The notes under the pieces: model-generated | The model's database searches: none | Seen by the model: the letters and a program-made list of their open reading frames with translations, nothing else | Told to the model about the DNA's origin: nothing | Translations under genes and position numbers: made by a program | Shown: piece after piece, positions 1 through 5,110 of the stretch | Layout: each line of letters starts with the position of its first letter | Numbering within the stretch: the first letter of the stretch is position 1 | Origin: Bacillota bacterium | GTDB taxonomy: Bacteria > Bacillota > Clostridia > Tissierellales > Peptoniphilaceae | NCBI GenBank assembly: GCA_023418835.1 | Contig: JAEZYW010000095.1 | Coordinates: forward strand, 1 to 5,719 | Length of the DNA: 5,719 nt | Direction of reading: 5' to 3'

Positions 1-569
1 GATTTATATACGATACGCTTTTAGATTTAAAGTTTAAAATTTCTCCCAGCTCTTTTTATCAAGTTAATTCAGCTCAAACAGAAATTCTCTATAATAAAGT
101 TATAGAACTTGGAGATTTCAAAAAAAGCGATAGAGTACTGGATGCATACTGTGGAATAGGAACAATAGGCACGGTAGTATCTAAACACGTGAAAGAAGTA
201 ATTGGCGTTGAGAATAATGATAAAGCTGTAAGAGATGCAAATATCAATAAAAAGGTAAATGATATTGAAAATATAAAATTTATTACTGCAGACGCAACGG
301 AATATATAGTGGAAAATTATAAGGAAGATTTTGATAAGGTAATAATGGATCCACCAAGGGCAGGATCTACCAATGAATTTTTAGAAGCCTTAATTAAAAT
401 GGCGCCTGAAAAAATTATATATGTTTCTTGCAATCCAGATACACTGGTTAGAGATTTAAAGGTTTTAGCTTCTAAATACGAGGTAAAAGAAATTCAACCA
501 GTGGACATGTTTCCTTTTACAAAACACGTTGAAACTATTTCATTAATTGAAAGAATTGGGATTAAATAA
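1..569 (+). CDS. rlmD: 23S rRNA (uracil-5-)-methyltransferase RlmD/RumA, 3' part only (5' end outside window)
   Basis: This is the C-terminal 188 residues of an RNA m5U methyltransferase. The frame is open from base 3 with no start codon, so the gene begins before the window; the family is about 450 residues long. It transfers a methyl group from SAM to C5 of a uridine in 23S rRNA. Visible motifs, numbered in the fragment, are FKISPSSFYQVN (11-22, with the conserved Gln20), SAM-binding motif I VLDAYCGIGTIG (45-56), the MDPPRAG loop (Asp116), the catalytic nucleophile Cys143 in YVSCNPDTL, and the C-terminal HVET with its conserved Glu177 before LIER. The C-terminus is therefore intact and the enzyme looks functional. 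The exact target (U1939, U747 or both) cannot be read from sequence. An internal segment (397-488) is duplicated downstream at 1207-1298. The next gene starts one base after the stop, so co-transcription is likely. Confidence 0.95.
   Translation, partial: FIYDTLLDLKFKISPSSFYQVNSAQTEILYNKVIELGDFKKSDRVLDAYCGIGTIGTVVSKHVKEVIGVENNDKAVRDANINKKVNDIENIKFITADATEYIVENYKEDFDKVIMDPPRAGSTNEFLEALIKMAPEKIIYVSCNPDTLVRDLKVLASKYEVKEIQPVDMFPFTKHVETISLIERIGIK
397..488 (+). repeat. Direct repeat copy A, inside rlmD (partner 1207-1298)
   Basis: These 92 bases match 1207-1298 with seven mismatches (431, 444, 447, 449, 465, 483 and 485), about 92 % identity and no gaps. Similarity stops sharply at both ends. This copy is the intact one, inside a full-length rlmD 3' end, and covers the catalytic Cys motif YVSCNPDTL. 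The offset between copies is exactly 810 bases. Confidence 0.93.
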
Positions 570-570
570 T

Positions 571-1173
571 ATGAAACGTTTAAATTATTGGAATCATAAC
601 GTGGCTTATTATAACTGGATAAATAAAAAGATAGGTAATAGAAAAAAGATACTTGATGTGGGCTGTGGCGATGGAGAATTAGCAAAATATTTAATCAATC
701 CATACAGAGAAATAACTGGAATTGATACCTCTAGAAGCTGTATTGAAAAAGCAAATAAGGATATTGGTAGTGATCTAAATTTACGTTATTATTGCACTTC
801 CTTTGAGGATTATAATTCCCAAAATGAATTTTATGATGCAATATTATTTGTCGCTTCCATTCATCACATGGATATGGAAAATGCCATTAATAAAGCAAAA
901 AATTTGCTAAAGATAAATGGAATTTTAATAGTTGTTGGACTATATAAACCTTCAACACTTTTTGATTGGATTTTAGAAGTTTTAAGAATATTGCCTTGTG
1001 CTATTAGTTCTTTATTGTATGGATATAAATCTTCTGAAGACATGGGAGTACCGACATCTTATAACTTTCTTGATCTATCTACTATTAGAAATTTGATCCG
1101 AAAAAACCTCCCTGGTTCAAAATTAAAGCCAGGATTATATTATCGCTATAAACTAGCGTGGATTAAAGACTAA
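571..1173 (+). CDS. Class I SAM-dependent methyltransferase, substrate unknown
   Basis: A 200-residue soluble methyltransferase of the Methyltransf_11/25 type. Residues 27-38 (ILDVGCGDGELA) are SAM-binding motif I, ITGID at 48-52 ends in the acidic residue expected to bind the ribose, YDAILFVASIHHMD at 88-101 covers motifs II/III, and LLKINGILIVVG at 112-123 is the strand after the core helix. The C-terminal part holds an LPGxK...YYRYKLAWIKD segment (180-200) that I associate with a group of small stand-alone methyltransferases of unknown substrate. I chose the ATG one base after the rlmD stop. A TTG at 547, in the same frame and overlapping rlmD by 23 bases, is the alternative. The Shine-Dalgarno sequence is weak, which suggests translational coupling to rlmD. 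The gene sits between the two copies of the rlmD-derived repeat, so it may have come in with a replaced rlmD tail. Family confident, function not. Confidence 0.88.
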   Translation: MKRLNYWNHNVAYYNWINKKIGNRKKILDVGCGDGELAKYLINPYREITGIDTSRSCIEKANKDIGSDLNLRYYCTSFEDYNSQNEFYDAILFVASIHHMDMENAINKAKNLLKINGILIVVGLYKPSTLFDWILEVLRILPCAISSLLYGYKSSEDMGVPTSYNFLDLSTIRNLIRKNLPGSKLKPGLYYRYKLAWIKD

Positions 1174-1206
1174 TGGTGTAAATTTATAAATTATTAGGAT
1201 GTGCTC

Positions 1207-1301
1207 AAATGGCGCCTGAAAAAATTATATATGTTTCTTGTAATCCAGATACATTGTTGAGAGATTTAAAGGTTCTAGCTTCTAAATACGAGATGAAATA
1301 G
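1207..1301 (+). pseudogene. Orphan fragment of rlmD 3' region
   Basis: This stretch duplicates rlmD 397-488. The frame is kept: from ATG 1209 it encodes 30 residues (MAPEKIIYVSCNPDTLLRDL, then KVLASKYEMK) before TAG at 1299. It includes the catalytic Cys motif but nothing of the SAM-binding domain and none of the last ~27 residues of RlmD, so it cannot be an active enzyme. Of the differences from copy A inside the shared codons, three are synonymous (TGC/TGT, CTG/TTG, TTA/CTA) and two codons change conservatively (Val to Leu, Val to Met). That pattern suggests it diverged as part of a working rlmD allele before being cut down. An AGGA at 1196-1199 lies nine bases before the ATG, so translation of the peptide cannot be excluded. 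Most likely a relic of recombination at the rlmD 3' end. Confidence 0.85.
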
Positions 1302-1385
1302 TAGGTGAATTATATATTATAAGTGAGCATTAGTAAAATGTGTGGAAAGAGTATTTATAGATTTTTCCTAAAGGGGAGGTTTTTC

Positions 1386-2369
1386 ATGGAAAAGAAATAT
1401 ATACAATCAGAGCAAGGGAGAGTATATTATTGGATAGGTGGAAATTTTAGTGAAAATGCAAATTTAACTCCAGAACCTAAACATACGACAATATCAGGTT
1501 CCAAGATATGGATAGGCGACAATGAATCTAATAGACCGGCATCTATAACTGTTAGATTAGTAGATAAAGAAACTGGAATAGCAGTAAAAGAAACTTTGGT
1601 TACAAAAGAAACGGACTGGAAATATGAATTTACAGATGTATTAGAACGAGATTCAAATGGAAAAACATATGAATACGTGGTTAGAGAAATTGTCCCAAAT
1701 GGCTATATAGTAAGATATGATGGATGGACAATAATAAATGAGTTAAAACCAGAAACACCAAGTCCAAGAGAAGTAATATTTTCTAAACAAAATCTTGGTG
1801 GACAAGAGCTATCAGGAGCGAGAATTCAACTTCTAAAAGATGGAATAGCTGTCAGAGAGTGGATTACAAATGGAAGGGAGAGCAGATTCGTATTAGAAGC
1901 TGGAAATTATGTATTCAGAGAAATAGTAGCTCCAGAAGGATACGAGATATCTACAGAGATTCAATTCACAGTAAGTGATTACGGTGAGATTACAAATATA
2001 TTTGTACAAGGAGATAATAGAGTTATTGGTTCATATATTGTAATGGTCGATAATTATAAACCCATTCCAGGAGAACCCGAGAGACCAACTCCGAAAGAAC
2101 CAGAAGAGTCTATCCCAGAAGAACCAGGTAAACCAACTCCAGAACAACCTGGCAAGCCAATTCCACAAGAGCCTCATAAGCCAATCGAAAAGCCTATAGA
2201 GCCGCAAATGCCTTGGCAACCCCAGATCCCAGGAGAACCCCAAAGACCTTATTATGGGGCACCAAAAACAGGGGATGGATTTGCAATAGGCATGTATGGA
2301 AGCTTAATAGCATTAGCTGGTGGAGCCTTAACTTTTCTAAGAGTTAAAGATAAAAAAGACGAAGAATAG
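1386..2369 (+). CDS. Sortase-anchored Cna_B/SpaA-domain surface protein lacking a signal peptide (probable chimera)
   Basis: A 327-residue protein. Residues 36-120 form a Cna_B domain (SGSKIW ... YVVREI ... TIINEL) with candidate isopeptide residues Lys40, Glu101 and Asn118. Residues 126-224 form a SpaA-like domain (IFSKQ, YVFREIVAPEGY, VDNY) with Lys134, Glu179 and Asn223. A Pro/Glu/Lys-rich wall spacer follows (226-290), then the sorting signal: APKTG at 292-296, a hydrophobic segment at about 299-319 and the basic/acidic tail RVKDKKDEE. I chose ATG 1386 because GGGGAGG lies six bases upstream; a GTG at 1323 in frame has no such site. The N-terminus MEKKYIQSEQGRVYYWIGGN has no signal peptide and recalls the start of clostridial alpha/beta hydrolases, so the gene is probably an adhesin 3' part fused to a hydrolase 5' end. 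Without export it could not be sorted, so it is likely non-functional or a silent recombination partner. Domains confident, hydrolase origin less so. Confidence 0.87.
   Translation: MEKKYIQSEQGRVYYWIGGNFSENANLTPEPKHTTISGSKIWIGDNESNRPASITVRLVDKETGIAVKETLVTKETDWKYEFTDVLERDSNGKTYEYVVREIVPNGYIVRYDGWTIINELKPETPSPREVIFSKQNLGGQELSGARIQLLKDGIAVREWITNGRESRFVLEAGNYVFREIVAPEGYEISTEIQFTVSDYGEITNIFVQGDNRVIGSYIVMVDNYKPIPGEPERPTPKEPEESIPEEPGKPTPEQPGKPIPQEPHKPIEKPIEPQMPWQPQIPGEPQRPYYGAPKTGDGFAIGMYGSLIALAGGALTFLRVKDKKDEE
2115..2186 (+). repeat. Three 8-residue proline-rich units in the wall-spanning spacer
   Basis: Residues 244-267 of the surface protein are three consecutive units: PEEPGKPT, PEQPGKPI and PQEPHKPI. 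Each is 24 bases long. The periodicity fades on both sides into irregular P-x-E-P sequence. Such spacers carry sortase substrates through the peptidoglycan. The unit number may vary between strains by slippage. Confidence 0.75.
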
Positions 2370-2409
2370 AATAAAATCCTAATTCAATATTTTTGAAATG
2401 ATTATGATG

Positions 2410-2461
2410 AAATCCCTCACAATTGAGACAAATAAACTTAATTTAGAGGGATTTTTTATTT
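2410..2461 (+). terminator. Rho-independent terminator after the surface protein gene
   Basis: The arms AAATCCCTC (2410-2418) and GAGGGATTT (2446-2454) pair perfectly over 9 bp. They enclose a 27-base AT-rich loop, and TTTTTTATTT runs from the end of the second arm. The loop is long, but the GC-rich inner arm with the T run is convincing. It separates the surface protein gene from the decarboxylase gene. Confidence 0.78.
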
Positions 2462-2470
2462 AATCTAAAG

Positions 2471-2500
2471 TTTCTAGACCCCATATTGGGTATATATAAA
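2471..2500 (+). promoter_or_regulatory. Weak candidate promoter of the decarboxylase gene with a palindrome in the spacer
   Basis: A possible -10 (TATAAA, 2495-2500) lies 18 bases after a poor -35 (TTTCTA, 2471-2476). CCCATATTGGG (2480-2490), a 4+3+4 inverted repeat and one of the few GC-rich spots here, sits between them, where a repressor could act. A promoter is expected because a terminator lies just upstream, but the exact boxes are uncertain in such AT-rich sequence. Confidence 0.3.
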
Positions 2501-2536
2501 ATATAACAAAATTAATAGAAAAAGAGGAGAGGATTT

Positions 2537-4237
2537 ATGAAAATCACTATTGGAGATTATTTGATAAAAAGAATTAAAGAGTTGGGAATAAAGCACATAA
2601 TTGGAGTTCCTGGAGATTTTAATTTACAGTTTTTAGAACAAATTAGAAAGTCCGAAGGAATAGAATTTGTGGGTGCCTCCAATGAATTAAATGCTGCTTA
2701 TGCAGCTGACGGATATGCAAGGGAACATGGAATATCGGCTCTTTGTGTAACTTATGGTGTGGGAGATTTGGGAGCAATTGGTGGTATAGCAGGTTCGGCA
2801 GCCGAGCATGTACCTGTAATTTCCATTTCTGGTTCTCCCCCTTTATATGCCAAAAGGCTTAACTATAAGGTTCACCACAGTTTAGCAGACGGAGACTTTT
2901 CTAATATTTCAAATAGTTACGAAGAGTTCACAATTGTACAAACGCTAATCACACAACAGAATGCAAAAGAAGAAATAGACCGAGCTATAAGGGCTGCAAT
3001 GAGGTATAAAAGACCGATAAATATTCAGTTGCCTTCAAACTTATCTTACTATGAAATAGAAGTTGAAGACGAAGAGTTACTTCAAGACTCTTATGTAAGC
3101 GATGAAAAGAGTTTAACAGAGACGGTAGAATCTATTCTGGAACTTTATAAAAAAGCAAAATCCCCTGCGGTTTTAATTGACATGGATGTGGATCGTTATG
3201 AAGTTACAGAGGAAATATTGGAATTTATTGAAAAAACTCAAACCCCATTTGCCCAAATGTCTACTGGTAAAAGTATACTAGATGAAAATCACCCCTTATT
3301 TATTGGAACATACAAGGGTGAAGACTCTGAAGAAGATGTTAAAAAAAGAATAGAAAACGCAGATTTTGTTCTTTCAGTTTCTCCAAGATTTATTGAGTGG
3401 AACTCGGGAACTTATACAGATGATCTTCCAGAAGAATATTTAGTTAGATTGGAAAAAGACTACACTTTTGTAGGAGATGAAGTTTTTGAAGGTATAGATA
3501 TTAAAGAGGTTTTAAACCTAGTATTGGAAAAAATCGAAACCAGTCATGACAAGAAAAATATTGAGAAAAAAGAACCTGAAAGATTTGAAATTGATCCAAA
3601 TAAAAAGTTAAATCATAAAGATTTTTGGAGACAAGTCCCACAAATTTTTGAAGAAAACAATTTGATTTACGGAGAAACTGGAACTCCTAGTCAGGCTTTA
3701 GGTGAGGTGAAAATGCCAAAAGGCACTAAGTATATTGCCTCTTCAGTCTGGGGAGCTATTGGATTTACTCTTCCAGCACTTTTTGGAAGTTTACTTGCCA
3801 ATCCAAATAGAAAACAAATTTTATTTATTGGAGACGGCTCTTTCCAAGTAACTGCCCAAGAGTTATCTAGAATTTTGTATCACGATTTCAACCCGATAAT
3901 TTTTCTAATAAACAACGACGGTTATACAATCGAAAGATATATAATGGGAATGGACGCAAATTATAACGACATACCTATGTGGAAATATAGCAAACTTCCA
4001 GAGGTTTTGATAAAGGACAATAAAATGCTGACCTTTGAAGTTAGGACCCAAGGAGAGCTACAAGAAGCCTTGGAAAGAACAAAAAACGCAACCCATGGAG
4101 TTTTTATAGAAGTTCACCTAGATAAAAAAGATGCTCCCGAACCTTTAAAGAAATTTGGACCGTCAGTGGCAAATTTCAATTTTGGCGAAAGAGGAATGGA
4201 AGACATGGGAGAAGAAGACAGAATAGAAGACAAATAA
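2537..4237 (+). CDS. Thiamine-diphosphate-dependent 2-keto acid decarboxylase (indolepyruvate/pyruvate decarboxylase family)
   Basis: A full-length 566-residue enzyme of the PDC/IPDC/KdcA family (usual length about 550). It is cytosolic and non-oxidatively decarboxylates a 2-keto acid to an aldehyde plus CO2. The N-terminal PYR domain has Asp27 in VPGDFN, Glu50 in the NELNAAYAADGYAR motif that activates ThDP, and the His113-His114 pair. These are the same numbers as the catalytic residues of Zymomonas PDC. The C-terminal PP domain has the GDGS...NND ThDP/Mg motif (432-461) followed by GYTIE with Glu466. The start is set by AGGAG seven bases upstream. The gene stands alone between two terminators. 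Residues 380-388 (ETGTPSQAL) differ from the GTS(F/A)FGA segment that lines the pocket in KdcA and IPDC, so the substrate cannot be assigned; a branched-chain, aromatic or other keto acid from amino acid fermentation is plausible. The acidic tail ERGMEDMGEEDRIEDK is unremarkable. Family call very safe, substrate open. Confidence 0.94.
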   Translation: MKITIGDYLIKRIKELGIKHIIGVPGDFNLQFLEQIRKSEGIEFVGASNELNAAYAADGYAREHGISALCVTYGVGDLGAIGGIAGSAAEHVPVISISGSPPLYAKRLNYKVHHSLADGDFSNISNSYEEFTIVQTLITQQNAKEEIDRAIRAAMRYKRPINIQLPSNLSYYEIEVEDEELLQDSYVSDEKSLTETVESILELYKKAKSPAVLIDMDVDRYEVTEEILEFIEKTQTPFAQMSTGKSILDENHPLFIGTYKGEDSEEDVKKRIENADFVLSVSPRFIEWNSGTYTDDLPEEYLVRLEKDYTFVGDEVFEGIDIKEVLNLVLEKIETSHDKKNIEKKEPERFEIDPNKKLNHKDFWRQVPQIFEENNLIYGETGTPSQALGEVKMPKGTKYIASSVWGAIGFTLPALFGSLLANPNRKQILFIGDGSFQVTAQELSRILYHDFNPIIFLINNDGYTIERYIMGMDANYNDIPMWKYSKLPEVLIKDNKMLTFEVRTQGELQEALERTKNATHGVFIEVHLDKKDAPEPLKKFGPSVANFNFGERGMEDMGEEDRIEDK

Positions 4238-4242
4238 ACTAT

Positions 4243-4290
4243 AAATTTAAATGGCTCTGATTTATTAAAAGAGTCATTTAAATTTTTGTT
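4243..4290 (+). terminator. Strong hairpin terminator after the decarboxylase gene
   Basis: A 16-bp stem pairs 4243-4258 (AAATTTAAATGGCTCT) with 4270-4285 (AGAGTCATTTAAATTT), with one G-U pair, around an 11-base loop. It starts six bases after the stop codon and runs into a short T-rich stretch. The lower stem is A/T only and could also end transcripts from the other strand. Confidence 0.8.
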
Positions 4291-4295
4291 ATAAT
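4287..4295 (+). promoter_or_regulatory. Extended -10 promoter candidate for the small membrane protein gene
   Basis: TGTTATAAT is a perfect extended -10 element (TGn-TATAAT). No recognisable -35 is found 16-18 bases upstream, where the terminator stem lies, which fits extended -10 promoters. Transcription would start about 4302, giving a leader of roughly 19 bases before ATG 4321. In AT-rich DNA a chance match is possible. Confidence 0.5.
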
Positions 4296-4320
4296 ATTTA
4301 TAAGAAAGTAATAAAAATAT

Positions 4321-4662
4321 ATGAACAATTCTGAACGCAAAATTACAAAGAAAATTTTAATTAAAAACATTTGGAAAATTTTATATGGATTCACTTTAAT
4401 TGCCGGCATTTTAGGAATATTGGCCCAAGATATATCCTATTTTCTTTTTAAAAATCTGTCAATTCCTTTAATGGTAGGTTTTTTTGTGCCCACTTTTTTA
4501 AGCTTAATATTATTTATACTTCCACCAATTTTTATCTATAAATCTAATAAGATAAGAGAAATAAATCGAAAAGGATTTAATGCATATTTAGCAATAAATG
4601 CAATTTTAGGATTATTGATTTCTTCATTTTCAATAATTGTTTTTATAGCTTGGTTAGGTTGA
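4321..4662 (+). CDS. Small three-helix membrane protein, function unknown
   Basis: A 113-residue protein I do not recognise. It starts with a charged, Lys-rich N-terminus (MNNSERKITKKILIKN) and then has three hydrophobic stretches at about 17-34, 48-73 and 86-112. A basic loop between the second and third (YKSNKIREINRKGFNAY, 73-89) suggests that loop is cytoplasmic. The N-terminus is also basic, so the topology is most likely N-in with one short outside loop around QDISYFLFKN. The ATG has no clear Shine-Dalgarno sequence, only an AGAAAG about 14 bases upstream, so expression may be low. It lies between the decarboxylase terminator and the arsR promoter and has its own candidate promoter, so it looks like a separate transcription unit. 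Composition matches its neighbours. It could be a DUF4190-like or other small integral membrane protein, but I cannot support a family. Confidence 0.7.
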   Translation: MNNSERKITKKILIKNIWKILYGFTLIAGILGILAQDISYFLFKNLSIPLMVGFFVPTFLSLILFILPPIFIYKSNKIREINRKGFNAYLAINAILGLLISSFSIIVFIAWLG

Positions 4663-4688
4663 TTAAATTTATAATTAAGAAATCCATA

Positions 4689-4717
4689 TTGACTCCATAG
4701 AAAAGTTATTTTATAAT
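4689..4717 (+). promoter_or_regulatory. Sigma-A promoter of the arsR operon
   Basis: TTGACT (4689-4694) and a perfect TATAAT (4712-4717) are separated by exactly 17 bases, near-consensus for the housekeeping sigma factor. Transcription should start about 4724, right at the first base of the inverted repeat 4724-4739. The ATG of arsR follows at 4756. This is the best promoter in the window. Confidence 0.88.
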
Positions 4718-4723
4718 TCATAC

Positions 4724-4739
4724 ATCAAATAAAATTGAT
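4724..4739 (+). promoter_or_regulatory. Candidate ArsR operator 1
   Basis: ATCAAATAAAATTGAT is a 16-base imperfect inverted repeat (half sites ATCAAA and ATTGAT around four bases; 5 of 6 positions pair). It lies at the predicted transcription start, seven bases after the -10 box, where a bound repressor would block initiation. A better version of the same design lies before the next gene at 5075-5090, which supports a common regulator, most simply the ArsR encoded here. Confidence 0.65.
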
Positions 4740-4755
4740 ATGAGGAGATGAGATT

Positions 4756-5055
4756 ATGGATCTAGAATCAGTAGCAAAAGTTTTTAAGGCCCTCTGTGAT
4801 GAAAAAAGATTAAATATAATACAACAATTAATTTCTGGAGAAAAATGCGCCTGTATGTTATTAGATGATTTAAACTTTACACAATCAGGTCTTTCATATC
4901 AAATGAAAATTTTAACTGAATCCGGCTTGGTAAACGGCAGAGAAGATGGAAAATGGGTTTATTATAGCATTAATGATGAAGGTTGTATGAATGCAATAAA
5001 ATTATTATTAGAAGTAACAAATACTTCTGACAAGATAAAGGTCGCTAAGGAGTGA
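4756..5055 (+). CDS. arsR: ArsR/SmtB-family metalloid-sensing repressor
   Basis: A 99-residue winged helix-turn-helix repressor of usual family length. It opens with the typical KVFKALCDEKRLNIIQQL helix. CACMLL (31-36) in the following helix carries Cys31 and Cys33, where arsenic sensors have their CxC pair. TQSGLSYQMKILTESGLV (42-59) is the recognition helix-turn-helix, and REDGKWVYYSIN (62-73) is the beta wing. The start is set by AGGAG eight bases upstream. It probably represses itself and the permease gene and lets go when Cys31/Cys33 bind a trivalent metalloid such as As(III) or Sb(III). The third Cys of the classical CxCxxC arsenic site is absent (Leu36); Cys14 or Cys77 might complete a site. 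A near-consensus promoter and a palindrome lie upstream. The permease gene begins 55 bases after the stop. Family certain, ligand inferred. Confidence 0.93.
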   Translation: MDLESVAKVFKALCDEKRLNIIQQLISGEKCACMLLDDLNFTQSGLSYQMKILTESGLVNGREDGKWVYYSINDEGCMNAIKLLLEVTNTSDKIKVAKE

Positions 5056-5062
5056 CTTTTTT
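5040..5062 (+). terminator. Weak terminator- or attenuator-like hairpin over the arsR stop codon
   Basis: GGTCGCT (5040-5046, counting G5040) can pair with AGTGACT (5051-5057), using two G-U pairs, around the loop AAGG. A run of six T (5057-5062) follows. The arms contain the last arsR codons and the TGA. The stem is short, so it probably ends only part of the transcripts and could set the ratio of repressor to permease. It may also be chance. Confidence 0.35.
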
Positions 5063-5074
5063 AAAACAAAATAT

Positions 5075-5090
5075 ATCAAAAATATTTGAT
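5075..5090 (+). promoter_or_regulatory. Candidate ArsR operator 2, between arsR and the permease gene
   Basis: ATCAAAAATATTTGAT is a perfect inverted repeat with half sites ATCAAA and TTTGAT around AATA. It has the same length and half site as 4724-4739. It lies 20 bases before the permease ATG, inside the presumed operon. No good promoter boxes surround it, so it could act as a roadblock or extra binding site rather than a classical operator. Confidence 0.6.
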
Positions 5091-5110
5091 GGGAGAAGAG
5101 TGTAGTTATA

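Noticed and set aside
494..685. Minus-strand 63-residue frame across the rlmD/methyltransferase junction
   Set aside because: It overlaps two well-supported genes on the other strand and has no recognisable features.
1111..1133. CCTGG ... CCAGG inverted repeat near the end of the methyltransferase gene
   Set aside because: It lies inside the coding sequence, is only 5 bp long and has no T run after it, so it is not a terminator.
1257..1289. TTGAGA inside the rlmD relic as a -35 box for the surface protein gene
   Set aside because: No acceptable -10 box follows at 16-18 bases.
1323..1385. GTG-initiated extension of the surface protein by 21 residues (MSISKMCGKSIYRFFLKGRFF)
   Set aside because: It resembles a short basic-hydrophobic leader at first sight but lacks a proper hydrophobic core and a cleavage site, and has no ribosome binding site, whereas ATG 1386 has GGGGAGG at ideal distance.
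2031..2243. Minus-strand open frame rich in Trp, Phe and Leu
   Set aside because: It is the antisense shadow of the Pro/Glu-rich spacer of the surface protein. No ribosome binding site or plausible protein.
4536..4721. Minus-strand 61-residue frame
   Set aside because: It overlaps the membrane protein gene and the arsR promoter; no ribosome binding site and no family resemblance.
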